Shown: in pieces, positions 18,222 to 27,239 of the stretch | Numbering within the stretch: the first letter of the stretch is position 1 | How the letters are laid out: each line of letters opens with the position of its first letter | NCBI GenBank assembly: GCA_019694655.1 | Contig: JAIBBN010000001.1 | Location: 372,001-436,000 of the forward strand | Length of the DNA: 64,000 bases | Direction: 5' to 3' | From: Leptospirales bacterium | GTDB lineage: Bacteria > Spirochaetota > Leptospiria > Leptospirales > Leptonemataceae | Notes under the pieces: model-generated | What the model saw: the letters and a program-made list of their open reading frames with translations, nothing else | Database searches by the model: none | What the model was told of the DNA's origin: nothing | Made by a program: the position numbers and the translations under genes

Positions 18222-18740
18222 TCAAGGGCCTTCCTCAGGCCCCACCTCAACCAGAATCTGTTCGGCGGAAACCAGATCTCCGACAGCACAATGTACGGCC
18301 AGAGCAACGCCTGCACGACGAGCGCGCAGAGTTTGTTCCATTTTCATCGCCTCGATAACCAGTAAGGGCTGCTCAGGCTCTACTCGCTGCCCGACACTTA
18401 CCTGCACGGCAAGCACCTTGCCGGGCATGGGCGCCTGGTAGCGGCTTCGGCCGCCAGCCTCTTGATCTTGCGCCTCAACCCCGCGCTGCCGCAGTCGCAA
18501 GGTGCGTCCATCCAGCAGCAGATAGATCTCCTCGCCATCGCAGGCAAAGCGAGCATCGACCAGTCCAGCGCCGTTGCGAAATCGAATCGCATCCGCGCCC
18601 CTGAGTTCGAAAGACTCGAGCCGGGACTCCAGCGACTCTGCGGCGCCTTCCGGTTGGCGCCGGCAGCGGAAACTGCCGTCGGCCTGACGCCGTAGATCGA
18701 TGCGCCAGCTCTGTTCGCCAATCAGGAAGTGATTGAACAC
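18222..18740 (-). CDS. Biotin/lipoyl-attachment domain protein (BCCP-like)
   Basis: 172 residues, GTG start. The C-terminal ~75 residues form a biotinyl domain: APMPGKV, then EAMKMEQ with the modified Lys at 133. The N-terminal ~95 residues resemble the linker region found before the biotinyl domain in acyl-CoA carboxylase alpha chains. The protein should carry biotin and pass CO2 to an acyl-CoA carboxyltransferase. No carboxylase or carboxyltransferase gene is adjacent, so its partner must be encoded elsewhere. It is transcribed away from mazG. Confidence 0.8.
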   Translation of the reverse strand: MFNHFLIGEQSWRIDLRRQADGSFRCRRQPEGAAESLESRLESFELRGADAIRFRNGAGLVDARFACDGEEIYLLLDGRTLRLRQRGVEAQDQEAGGRSRYQAPMPGKVLAVQVSVGQRVEPEQPLLVIEAMKMEQTLRARRAGVALAVHCAVGDLVSAEQILVEVGPEEGP

Positions 18741-18768
18741 GCCCTACGACTCCCAAAGCTGACCGGGC

Positions 18769-19560
18769 ATGTCCACGAAAAATCCCGGAGCAGGTCTGGC
18801 AGAATTGCGCGCTGTGACGGCAAGGCTGCGCGCCCCAGGCGGTTGTGATTGGGATCGCGCTCAGGATTACGGCAGCATGCGCCGCTTCTTGCTGGAAGAA
18901 GCCTACGAACTGATCCATGCAGTGGACGGCGCTGACTACGAGAATCTGCGCGAGGAGCTTGGCGACCTGCTGTTCATTCTCTTTTTCTACGCGCAACTGG
19001 CCGAAGAAGAGCAGCGCTTTGACCTGGATCAGGCCGCCGCCGAATGCGCACAAAAGCTGATCCGTCGACATCCGCATGTATTTGGCGATGTGCAGGTCAG
19101 CGGCGTCGAAGAAATTCTCAGCAACTGGGATGCTATCAAGGCCGGAGAGAAGGGCGGTCCAGGGGGCAGGCCGCAGGACCTGCAGGAATGGCTGCCGGCT
19201 TTGCTGCGCGCTGAAGAGGCCCAAAAGAAAGCGGCAAAGATCGGTTTCGACTGGCCGGACGCCGCCGGCCCTCTGGCCAAGGTGCGCGAAGAATGCGCCG
19301 AGGTTGAAGACCAAATGCAGGCCGATGGCGCGCGCCTGGAGGAAGAAATCGGCGACTTGATTTTCTCCTGCGTCAATCTGGCGCGCAAACTCAAGGTAAA
19401 TCCCGAACTCGCATTGCATCGCAGCACGCGCAAATTTCAAGACCGCCTGCAGGCCGTCCGCGAGCTGGCCGCAACACGCGGACTGCAATGGTCCGAGCTT
19501 GACGCCGCCGCCCTGGAACAACTCTGGAACGAGATTTGCGGGAAAACTTTGCCGGATTAA
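18769..19560 (+). CDS. mazG: Nucleoside triphosphate pyrophosphohydrolase MazG
   Basis: 263 residues with the duplicated MazG fold. The first half shows CDWDRAQDYGSMRRFLLEEAYE and a downstream EELGDLLFILFF. The second half has EECAEVEDQM and EEIGDLIFS. The paired E-E-x-x-E and E-x-x-D clusters bind Mg. MazG hydrolyses NTPs to NMP plus PPi, cleaning damaged nucleotides or lowering ppGpp responses. It starts at ATG 18769 and ends 6 bases before murB, so the two are likely one operon. Confidence 0.93.
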   Translation: MSTKNPGAGLAELRAVTARLRAPGGCDWDRAQDYGSMRRFLLEEAYELIHAVDGADYENLREELGDLLFILFFYAQLAEEEQRFDLDQAAAECAQKLIRRHPHVFGDVQVSGVEEILSNWDAIKAGEKGGPGGRPQDLQEWLPALLRAEEAQKKAAKIGFDWPDAAGPLAKVREECAEVEDQMQADGARLEEEIGDLIFSCVNLARKLKVNPELALHRSTRKFQDRLQAVRELAATRGLQWSELDAAALEQLWNEICGKTLPD

Positions 19561-19566
19561 ACTATC

Positions 19567-20637
19567 GTGGCGCTGCTCATTGAAAACAATCGCTCGCTTG
19601 CCGAATGGACCACGCTGGGCGCCGGCGGTCCGGCGCGCTGTTTTTGCGTAGTAGAATCGATCGAGGATCTGGAGCAGGCTTTGCTCTACGCTCGTCGCGA
19701 AAAGCTGCGCTTTTTCTTGCTGGGCGGCGGCAGCAATGTTGTCATCTCCGACCGCGGCTTTGACGGCCTTGCAGTCAAGAATGCGATTGGCGGAATTGCG
19801 GTGGAGCGTCGCGGCGGCGCGGTTCAGTACCGCGTCAGTTCAGGCTTTGAGTGGGATCGCTTTGTCCTGCGCAGTATAGAAGATGGCGCTCAGGGGATCG
19901 AATGCCTCTCCGGCATTCCGGGCAGCGTCGGGGCCACGCCCATTCAGAATGTCGGCGCTTACGGGCAGGAAGTGGGCGAGACGATCCAGAGCGTGGAGTG
20001 TATCAATGCCTACAGTCTGGAGCGTCGCCGCTTCAGCAATGCCGAGTGCGCTTTTGGATATCGCAGCAGCTATTTCAAGCAGGCGCCAGCCGAAGGCTGG
20101 CTGGTGCTGAGCGTCGAGTTTGCCTTACGCGCCGATACGCCGACCTTGATCCGCTACGCCGAACTGGAGCAGCGACTCACACTGCGTACGCCGGAATGGC
20201 GCACGATGCCGCCGGGGAACGCTCAGCTGGCTGCGGTCCGTCGCGCGGTGCTGGAATTGCGTCGCAGCAAGGGCATGGTAGTCGATGCGACCGATCCAGA
20301 TTCGCGCTCCGCCGGCAGCTTTTTTGTCAACCCGACGCTCAGCGAAGAGGAGTTCGCCAGCTTGCAGCAGCGCTGTGAGAATCAAGGCTTGCCGTCGCCG
20401 CCGCAGTACACAGTGCAGGGGGGGATCAAGACCTCTGCAGCATGGCTGGTAGAGCGCGCCGGTTTCGCGCCTGGCTACTTGCAGGGCGGCGCAGGCGTTT
20501 CCAGCAAGCACAGTCTGGCGCTGGTCAATCGGGGCGGCGGTTCTGCGGCGCTGCTCTCGCTGGCCCGTGAAATACAGGAAGGGGTCCTGGAGCGCTTTGG
20601 CGTTCGTCTGCTGCGCGAGCCGATCTTCATTGAATAG
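19567..20637 (+). CDS. murB: UDP-N-acetylenolpyruvoylglucosamine reductase
   Basis: 356 residues, GTG start, the length of the type I (E. coli-like) MurB. The FAD-binding region shows LGGGSNVVISDRGFDG and GIECLSGIPGSVGATPIQNVGAYG; the catalytic Ser is in AGSFFVNP and the catalytic Glu near the end in LLREPIFIE. MurB reduces UDP-GlcNAc-enolpyruvate to UDP-MurNAc with NADPH in the cytoplasm, the second committed step of peptidoglycan synthesis. It follows mazG by 6 bases. Confidence 0.96.
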   Translation: MALLIENNRSLAEWTTLGAGGPARCFCVVESIEDLEQALLYARREKLRFFLLGGGSNVVISDRGFDGLAVKNAIGGIAVERRGGAVQYRVSSGFEWDRFVLRSIEDGAQGIECLSGIPGSVGATPIQNVGAYGQEVGETIQSVECINAYSLERRRFSNAECAFGYRSSYFKQAPAEGWLVLSVEFALRADTPTLIRYAELEQRLTLRTPEWRTMPPGNAQLAAVRRAVLELRRSKGMVVDATDPDSRSAGSFFVNPTLSEEEFASLQQRCENQGLPSPPQYTVQGGIKTSAAWLVERAGFAPGYLQGGAGVSSKHSLALVNRGGGSAALLSLAREIQEGVLERFGVRLLREPIFIE

Positions 20638-20686
20638 GGCGTTTCGGGCGCACAACAGGAGGCTTGCCCGGCCGCGCCGCAGGCGT

Positions 20687-21058
20687 TCAGGAGCTGGAGC
20701 GACGGTCAAGATAGCGAATCAGGAAAACCCAGAGGCGGCCGATTTGCGACAGGGCCAGAGCCGAGAACAGGATGTCGGGCCAGAGCATTGTGCTGCGCGC
20801 TGGAAGCAGCTGCAGGGCGTCGAAAAGCCGCAGCGGAGGCAGGCTGAAGGTCAAGAAAACGGCCAGCGCCAGATTCAACAGGTGCATGCCCAGGTCAAAC
20901 CACCACTTGCCGCTGAATCGCGACAGACCGGGAAAGCGCTGGATTGCCTGCAATGCGAAGTGCAAAAAGAGCGCCATCAACATAAAGCGCACAAAAACCA
21001 GCAGCCAGGCGGTCAGCAGGGCATCGTTGCGAGCGGTCTGTGCAAGAAACTCGATCAT
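20687..21058 (-). CDS. Small membrane protein, unknown function
   Basis: 123 residues with three hydrophobic stretches (about 12-40, 55-75 and 90-113) and a short Arg/Ser-rich tail. No motif recognised. It lies 55 bases downstream of the rimI-like gene on the same strand and is convergent with murB. Real by length and codon content, but with no other support. Confidence 0.6.
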   Translation of the reverse strand: MIEFLAQTARNDALLTAWLLVFVRFMLMALFLHFALQAIQRFPGLSRFSGKWWFDLGMHLLNLALAVFLTFSLPPLRLFDALQLLPARSTMLWPDILFSALALSQIGRLWVFLIRYLDRRSSS

Positions 21059-21106
21059 GTGCGCCTCAGAAGCGATTCAGCTATCTATCGGCGCCGTCCC
21101 CGGCTC

Positions 21107-21123
21107 ACTTTCGCTACGAAAGT
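21107..21123 (-). other. Hairpin with the rimI-like stop codon in its loop
   Basis: ACTTTCG (21107-21113) pairs with CGAAAGT (21117-21123). The 3-base loop is the TAG stop of the rimI-like gene on the minus strand. There is no T run, so it is more likely a stabilising hairpin than an intrinsic terminator. Confidence 0.4.
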
Positions 21124-21605
21124 GCAAGTTTCATTTCCAGGCCATCCTTGCCGCGGCCATAGTAGTCCCGGCGTCGGCGGTAACACTCAAATCCCAGCCG
21201 CTGGTAGAGGGTTACGGCAGGCCGATTTTCTTCCTGGACTTCAAGCAGGGCCTGGTCTGGCTTCGGAAACAGGAGCGGCGGCAGGCGCTGGCAAAAGTCG
21301 CGCAGCATCACAAGGGCCAGGCCCCGGCGACGATGGCGCGGCAGAACGGCAATACGCAGCAGTTCCAGGGCTTGCTCGCCGCGCAGCCAGCGGCCAAGCA
21401 GCGCTCCGACTGCGCCATCCAGTTCGTTCTGGCTGGCGGATGCCCTGGCGTCGGGATTTTGCGAAAATAACGGCTGTCCCTGGCTGTCGTAGAGCCATGA
21501 GATACTGTCTGCAAGCGTGAGGTGTGATGCAATGCTCAGTGCTGACCACGGTCGAACAAAACAGGAAACTTCAACGGCGGCAAAGACCTCGATGTGGTCG
21601 GCCAT
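21114..21605 (-). CDS. rimI: GNAT acetyltransferase, RimI-like
   Basis: About 164 residues from the ATG at 21605. The acetyl-CoA-binding block LRIAVLPRHRRRGLALVML and the C-terminal NRPAVTLYQRLGFECYRRRRDYY are typical of RimI, which acetylates the N-terminus of ribosomal protein S18. The PWS-like segment near the start also fits. The frame is open further upstream (another ATG at 21671), but starting there would overlap the divergent lipoprotein gene by 80 bases instead of 14. The stop codon lies in the 3-base loop of a 7-bp hairpin. Confidence 0.8.
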   Translation of the reverse strand: MADHIEVFAAVEVSCFVRPWSALSIASHLTLADSISWLYDSQGQPLFSQNPDARASASQNELDGAVGALLGRWLRGEQALELLRIAVLPRHRRRGLALVMLRDFCQRLPPLLFPKPDQALLEVQEENRPAVTLYQRLGFECYRRRRDYYGRGKDGLEMKLALS

Positions 21606-22527
21606 AAGCGCACAAGCCTGGGCAAAAGCATGCTCCGGGCCAAGTGCGATTTTGCTATTTGCAGCGACCATCACTTTGCTGTTGCCTTCTTGCCAGAAGC
21701 TCAGCGATTCCATTCGTTCGCTGGGCGAGAAGAATCGTCAGCCCGTGGAAAAGCCGGATCAGGCGGAGATGGAACGTCTGGAACGAGATTTCAGGCTCAG
21801 CCGAGAGCGGGCGCTCGATCTGCAGGATAAGATCCATCAACTGGCCAACGAGGAGCGATTGCAGGGCCGTCTCGCCTGGCAGCTGGCCAGAGCGCATATG
21901 CAACGTGCGCGCTACGACATGGCGGCGGCCTATATGATGCAGGCCGCCGGAGGAGTACACGAGGGCGACGTGCAAGATCCAGGCGTCTCCTTTGAAAAGG
22001 CGCTGCCCTACTTTCGCGAGGCGCTGCGCAAACACAGCATAGATCCCGATCTGCTGCTGGAGGCAGGACTGGCCTTTGCCAATGCCTCGCGCGCCATGGG
22101 CTGGGAACCCAACCGCTTCGACACCGCTGTATTTCTTCTGGAACGAATGGCGGCCTTGCGACCCGAAGACTCGCGACCGCGCTATCAGCTGGCCTTGCTC
22201 TTTGGCAAAACCGGCGACGCCTCGCGGCGGGATGTTGCTCGCGCCATCGAGCTATTGCGCGGCATTACTGCTGTCGAAGAGGCGCATATTCCGGCGCATT
22301 TTGCCCTCGGTCATCTCTATGTAGAAAGCGGAGACCTGGCTTCGGCGCGTCTGGAGTACCAGGCCGTGCTGGAGCAGCTGGAATCGTTGCGCCGCCGCGG
22401 GGCCATCAGCGGCGATCTGGATGCGGTCCCCAATTACCGGCAGGCAAAGCAAAACCTGGAAGCGCTGGATCAATGTCTGAACAACGCTGATGCCTGTAGC
22501 ACCGGTTCCTTTGATGCCGCGCCCTGA
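21592..22527 (+). CDS. TPR-type lipoprotein
   Basis: 311 residues from the ATG at 21592. A long hydrophobic signal ends in LPSC (C34), a plausible spirochaete lipobox. The mature part has helical repeats of TPR type (for example ALPYFREALRKH, AVFLLERMAALRPED, AHFALGHLYVESGDLASARLEYQ). TPR proteins act as scaffolds; here probably in the outer envelope. The start codon is weakly supported and overlaps the rimI-like start on the other strand. Its 3' end overlaps dprA by about 38 bases. Confidence 0.75.
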   Translation: MWSAISAQAWAKACSGPSAILLFAATITLLLPSCQKLSDSIRSLGEKNRQPVEKPDQAEMERLERDFRLSRERALDLQDKIHQLANEERLQGRLAWQLARAHMQRARYDMAAAYMMQAAGGVHEGDVQDPGVSFEKALPYFREALRKHSIDPDLLLEAGLAFANASRAMGWEPNRFDTAVFLLERMAALRPEDSRPRYQLALLFGKTGDASRRDVARAIELLRGITAVEEAHIPAHFALGHLYVESGDLASARLEYQAVLEQLESLRRRGAISGDLDAVPNYRQAKQNLEALDQCLNNADACSTGSFDAAP

Positions 22528-23530
22528 GCGAAGACTGCAACAAGCGCTGTTCCTGGCCGCCTTGCCCTACCGGCGAAACTTGTTTGCCAGTGGGAATGCA
22601 GCAGCGCTGCGATCACTGGCGCCACGCAATCGGCGCGCGTTTCTGGAGCAAAACTTCAGCATGATAGAATTGCAGTCAGCGTCCGCCCTGGCGCAACGCA
22701 GTGTTCGTCGTTGTGCGGCTTTGCCGCTGGACATTGCCTCTTTCACGCTCTTCGATTTGGACTACCCGGCGCTGCTGGCCGAGATTTATGATCCTCCCCT
22801 GGCCTTTTTTGTGCGTGATGGCGGTCGTCCGCGTCCAGAGCTTCGCCGGCGATTTTTGTCGGCGCTGGATCACGCTGTCGCTGCAGTCGGCACGCGCAAT
22901 CCGGCGCCCTTCCTGGACGCAGCGCTTGCAGCATGGATCAAGGCGCCGACCGCCGGCTGCGTCGCCCTGGTTTCTGGATTTGCACGCGGCGTGGATCGCC
23001 TGGCGCATCTTGCAGCTATTGCAGCCGGGCGCGCAAACGTGGCCGTGCTGGGCGCGGGCATTCTGAATCCGGGCCCACAGAGTAATCTCGATCTTCCGAA
23101 GACGGCTGATGCTGCGGAACTCGACTTTTTCTTTGTGTCCGAGTTCTTGCCGGATGATCGCGCCTTTGCCGGAAATTTTCCGCGTCGCAATCGAATCATT
23201 GCCGGACTTGTGGAACAACTGAATGTATTCCAGGCGCCGCATGGCAGCGGCGCGCTGATCAGCGCACGCTTTGCGCTGGAGGAGGGGCGCACAGTTCAGG
23301 TCTTTGATCATCAGGCCTTCGATCTCTTTCCAGGCAGCAACGATGGGGGGCGAGCCTGGCTGGCCGATGGTGCCGCCCCCATTCTTCTGCCGGCGCGACT
23401 CGAACTGCACACAATCCCCTCGTCAGCAGAGGACCCGCTGGCGCCGCGCAGCCCACAACAGCTGCAGTTCTGGCGCGAGCGTCGCCACGGAATCTCCCTG
23501 GGCGCCCGACATTTCCTGCGCTGGCAGTGA
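22490..23530 (+). CDS. dprA: DNA processing protein DprA (Smf)
   Basis: 346 residues, or 338 from the in-frame ATG at 22514. The Rossmann fold of the DprA/Smf family is clear: VGTRNPAPF, SGFARGVDRLAH, FPRRNRIIAGL and SGALISARFALEEGR. DprA loads RecA on incoming single-stranded DNA in transformation. A neighbouring topA is a common arrangement. The protein lacks an evident C-terminal winged-helix domain. It overlaps the TPR lipoprotein gene. Confidence 0.9.
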   Translation: MPVAPVPLMPRPERRLQQALFLAALPYRRNLFASGNAAALRSLAPRNRRAFLEQNFSMIELQSASALAQRSVRRCAALPLDIASFTLFDLDYPALLAEIYDPPLAFFVRDGGRPRPELRRRFLSALDHAVAAVGTRNPAPFLDAALAAWIKAPTAGCVALVSGFARGVDRLAHLAAIAAGRANVAVLGAGILNPGPQSNLDLPKTADAAELDFFFVSEFLPDDRAFAGNFPRRNRIIAGLVEQLNVFQAPHGSGALISARFALEEGRTVQVFDHQAFDLFPGSNDGGRAWLADGAAPILLPARLELHTIPSSAEDPLAPRSPQQLQFWRERRHGISLGARHFLRWQ

Positions 23531-23662
23531 TCCAGGCTTGCTACCGGGCGCTTGTGCGTGGCAGCGGCAGCGTCGAGCTCGCGCATTATGTCGAAAAAGG
23601 AATGACAGATATTTTTTCTTCCATAGTACGGGGATCAACAGCCCGGAACTCAGGACAGAAGC

Positions 23663-25870
23663 ATGGAAGAATCCCAGGAGACAGCGCCCGGCAAGAGCCA
23701 GAGCGCCAGCGGAGCAAAGAAGAAGGCCAGCAGCCGGAAACGCAAAGGCGGCGCCGCGAAGAAGGGGCGGGCGCGGACATTGGTGATTGTGGAATCTCCA
23801 GCCAAGGCCAAGACCATTCACAAATACCTGGGCAAGAACTATATCATCGAGGCCTCCATGGGCCACATCATCGACCTGCCTAAGTCCAGAATGGCTGTCG
23901 ATGTAGATCAAGACTTCCAGCCGGAATACATTACTGTTCGCGGTCGGGCCAGTATCTTGAACCGCCTGAAGAAGCTCGCCGGTAGCGCGGAGCGCGTCTT
24001 GCTGGCGGCAGACCCTGATCGCGAGGGCGAAGCAATCAGCTGGCATCTTTCGCGAGCCCTTGGAAAATTGAACGGCGATATCAAGCGCATTGAATTCAAT
24101 GAGATAACCAAGACAGCTCTGGAAGAAGCAATCAAGAAGCCGCGCGAGATCAATCAGGACCTGGTCAATGCCCAGCAAGCCCGTCGCATCCTCGACCGAC
24201 TGGTTGGCTACAATATCTCGCCGCTGTTGTGGAAGAAAATCAAGCGCGGTCTCTCTGCTGGACGCGTGCAATCCGTGGCGCTGCGTTTGATCTGTAGCCG
24301 CGAGGCGGAAATCGATCGCTTTACTCCGGAAGAATACTGGACTCTCGAGGCGCGCCTGGCGCACGGCAAGGATAGCTTCAAAGCTGCCCTGCATTCCCTG
24401 GATGGTAAGAAAGCGGCGATCGGCGCGGGCCCGGAGATGCAGGCAATAGTCGATGAGTTGCAGGATGCGTCCTATGCCGTACGCTCCGTTTCAGTAAAAG
24501 AGCGAAAGCGTCAACCGACGGCGCCCTATACGACCTCCAAGATGCAGCAGGATTCGGCAAACAAGCTGGGTTTTACCTCGCAAAAGACAATGATGGTGGC
24601 GCAGCAACTTTATGAGGGCATTGAACTGGAGGGCGGAGTCGCCACCGGTTTGATCACCTACATGCGCACGGACTCTACGCGCGTATCGCCGCAGGCCATC
24701 GAACACGTTCGCGAGTTCATTGCGGGGCAGTTTGGCCGCGAGTATCTCTCTGCAGAGCCCAGAGTCTACAAGACCTCGCGATCGGCCCAGGACGCTCACG
24801 AGGCCATTCGGCCTACCGATCCGGCCTGGACGCCGGATCGAGTTGCGCCTTTCCTGAGTCGTGACCAGATGAAGCTCTATCAACTGGTCTGGCAGAAGTT
24901 TGTCAGCTCGCAAATGTCCGACGAAATCGCCGATCACACCTCAGTGGATATTGCCGCCGGCCGCGCCATTTTTCGGGCCACCGGCCGCACCGTAAAATTC
25001 CCTGGATTTGCTCGAGTTTTCGGCGGAGAAGAGGGGGAACGCGACGAAAAGTCGGAGAAGGCGGACAAGAAGAAGAAAGAGGCGCTATTGCCGCCGCTTG
25101 CTGAGAATGATCCGCTGCAGCTAAAAAAGCTGGAACCCGAGCAACACTTTACGCAACCGCCGCCTCGCTATACGGATGCGTCGATGGTCAAGGCCCTGGA
25201 AGAGTGCGGCGTCGGTCGTCCCTCTACCTATGCGCCCACGCTCTCTACTCTGCTCAAGCGTTACTATGTGACGCGTCTGCAACGGGCGCTCAAGCCAACG
25301 GAGCTGGGGCGTATGGTTGATCGCATCATGGGCGATCATTTTCCCGATCTGATCAATACCAGTTTTACAGCTCAAATGGAAGACAACCTGGACCGCGTCG
25401 CCCGCAACGACCTGGACTGGGTGGAGATGTTGCGCTCCTTTTACGGACCCTTCGCCGGCGTTTTGAAAAATGCCCACGAAACCATCGGCGAAATGAAAAA
25501 CGCGCTTGATGAACCTACGGATCACGTTTGCGAGAAGTGCGGCCGCAATATGGTAAAAAAGCTGGGGCGCAAGGGCTACTTCCTTGCCTGCCCGGGATTC
25601 CCCGAGTGCCGCAATGCCAAGCCCATCCCGCTCGGTCCCTGTCCAAAATGCGCCGATGGCCAGATCATCCAGCGCTCAACCAAGCGCGGCCGGGCCTTCT
25701 TCGGCTGCAGTCGCTATCCAGAATGCGATTTTTCCACCTGGGACAAGCCGGCGGAGCATAACTGCCCGCAATGTGGAAAGCTGCTTTTTGAAAAGAGCTC
25801 TCGCGAGCGCGGGCGTTACGTCGCATGCGCCGCTTGCAGCTACGAAGAGGCTGCCAGCCAGAGCGCTTGA
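23663..25870 (+). CDS. topA: DNA topoisomerase I
   Basis: 735 residues. A Lys/Ser/Gly-rich leader (about 1-38) precedes the Toprim domain (VIVESPAKAKTIHKYL, then DPDREGEAISWHL). The catalytic Tyr is in GLITYMRTDS. The C-terminus has three zinc ribbons with CxxC pairs (about 615-730): CEKCGRNM, CPKCADGQ and CPQCGKLL. TopA relaxes negative supercoils. The order dprA-topA is widespread. Start ATG at 23663 with a purine-rich stretch upstream. Confidence 0.97.
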   Translation: MEESQETAPGKSQSASGAKKKASSRKRKGGAAKKGRARTLVIVESPAKAKTIHKYLGKNYIIEASMGHIIDLPKSRMAVDVDQDFQPEYITVRGRASILNRLKKLAGSAERVLLAADPDREGEAISWHLSRALGKLNGDIKRIEFNEITKTALEEAIKKPREINQDLVNAQQARRILDRLVGYNISPLLWKKIKRGLSAGRVQSVALRLICSREAEIDRFTPEEYWTLEARLAHGKDSFKAALHSLDGKKAAIGAGPEMQAIVDELQDASYAVRSVSVKERKRQPTAPYTTSKMQQDSANKLGFTSQKTMMVAQQLYEGIELEGGVATGLITYMRTDSTRVSPQAIEHVREFIAGQFGREYLSAEPRVYKTSRSAQDAHEAIRPTDPAWTPDRVAPFLSRDQMKLYQLVWQKFVSSQMSDEIADHTSVDIAAGRAIFRATGRTVKFPGFARVFGGEEGERDEKSEKADKKKKEALLPPLAENDPLQLKKLEPEQHFTQPPPRYTDASMVKALEECGVGRPSTYAPTLSTLLKRYYVTRLQRALKPTELGRMVDRIMGDHFPDLINTSFTAQMEDNLDRVARNDLDWVEMLRSFYGPFAGVLKNAHETIGEMKNALDEPTDHVCEKCGRNMVKKLGRKGYFLACPGFPECRNAKPIPLGPCPKCADGQIIQRSTKRGRAFFGCSRYPECDFSTWDKPAEHNCPQCGKLLFEKSSRERGRYVACAACSYEEAASQSA

Positions 25871-25902
25871 CGGGGCTCCGTCGGGCGAAACTGTGGCCGC
25901 GT

Positions 25903-27222
25903 ATGAAATTACCTCATCGTGTCGCCGTATCTACTCTGCGTCGGACTCCGTTTGCACAGATTGCCAAGGGACTTGCGCCCTACCAGTCGCATGAGCTGGG
26001 TTTCATCGTCGCTAAAGACATCATCGATCAATCCAAACTCAAACTAAGCGAACTGGACGGGGTGCTGGTGGGAGAGGGCTTTCCTTTTGCGCCCAATCCA
26101 GCGCGCGTCATTGCCAACAAGCTTGGCGTGCCGGTCGAGACCCCGGCGCTGACGCTGGCCAACAACTGCGTCTCCTCTATGGAAGCGGTAGCGGAAGCTG
26201 CGCGCCGCATCAATCTGGGCGAGGGCAAAGTATACCTGACGCTTGGCGAAGAGTCGCAGACGCACATTCCCTTTGTGGTGAAGAACGCCCGCGCCAATAA
26301 GAAGGCAGGCAGCATCGATAAGTTGATGAAGCTGCTGCCAGATCAACTGCCGGCCGATGTTAAGATCATGGACAGCCTGGAAGAGGGTCTGGGCGACTCA
26401 GAAACCAGCTACGGCATGGCTGTAACCGCCGAGGTGGTAGCTCAGAACTACGGCATCAGCCGCGAAATCAGCGACAAACTGGCTTACACCAGCTACAAGC
26501 GCGCATACGATGCAACGCTGGCCGGCAAGTACAAGCCCTTTCTGGTTCCAGTAAAGGACGACGAAGGCAGCGAGATGGTCGATGACGAGGCCGTGATGTT
26601 GCGCAAGGGCATCGTTGAAAACCCCAGCCGCATGGACAAAGCCATGCTGCTTTTCGAGAACCCGGTCATGAAGTTTGACCAGTTCAAGACGCAGTACAAG
26701 GACTTTCTTCAGAAGTCCACGACTCCGACAGTTACTATCTTCAACGCCTGTGCGCGCTCCGATGGCGCTGCAGGCGCCATCATTTCTTCCGAAGAAAAGG
26801 CTCGTGAGCTGGGCTTGAAGGTGCAGGCCTATATCACCGGTTTTCGTATGAAGGGCGTGCATCCCAATCTGATGGGTATCGGACAGGCCGAGGCAAGTCT
26901 GGCGCTGCTGGAAGATCTTGGCATCACTATTGATCAGGTCGACCAGATAGAGATCCATGAGGCCTTTGCAGCGACGGCAATTGGAGCGCTGGAAGAAATC
27001 AAGAAGCGCACCGGACTGGACTGGGAGAAGAAGTTCGAGGCCGGACGGATCAATGCCTACGGCGGGTCTATAGCGCTGGGGCATCCTTTTGGGGCCACCG
27101 GCATTCGCCTGATTGGCAACGCCATCATGGTAATGAACGAGCATTCCGACGTGAAGCGCGTGCTGATCACCGCCTGCGCCCACGGCGGCGTGGCCGGCGC
27201 AATGATGATTGAGCGCGCCTGA
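25903..27222 (+). CDS. Thiolase (acetyl-CoA acyltransferase family)
   Basis: 439 residues from the ATG at 25903; the frame is open back into topA, but the family N-terminus (KLPHRVAVSTLRRTPF) begins here. The nucleophilic Cys is in LANNCVSSMEA (C89). The other catalytic residues are in HEAFAATAIG (His), GGSIALGHPFGATG (His) and ITACAHGG (Cys-His-Gly-Gly). Thiolases cleave or form 3-ketoacyl-CoA. The length and motifs suggest the FadA/FadI type for fatty acid beta-oxidation, though no other beta-oxidation gene is near. A strong terminator follows. Confidence 0.93.
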   Translation: MKLPHRVAVSTLRRTPFAQIAKGLAPYQSHELGFIVAKDIIDQSKLKLSELDGVLVGEGFPFAPNPARVIANKLGVPVETPALTLANNCVSSMEAVAEAARRINLGEGKVYLTLGEESQTHIPFVVKNARANKKAGSIDKLMKLLPDQLPADVKIMDSLEEGLGDSETSYGMAVTAEVVAQNYGISREISDKLAYTSYKRAYDATLAGKYKPFLVPVKDDEGSEMVDDEAVMLRKGIVENPSRMDKAMLLFENPVMKFDQFKTQYKDFLQKSTTPTVTIFNACARSDGAAGAIISSEEKARELGLKVQAYITGFRMKGVHPNLMGIGQAEASLALLEDLGITIDQVDQIEIHEAFAATAIGALEEIKKRTGLDWEKKFEAGRINAYGGSIALGHPFGATGIRLIGNAIMVMNEHSDVKRVLITACAHGGVAGAMMIERA

Positions 27223-27239
27223 TTCGCTGGCGCTGCACA

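Noticed and set aside
20567-21520. 317-residue plus-strand frame after murB
   Set aside because: Its first part overlaps murB and the rest lies opposite the small membrane protein and rimI-like gene; composition is not protein-like (many Gln/Arg/Lys/His).
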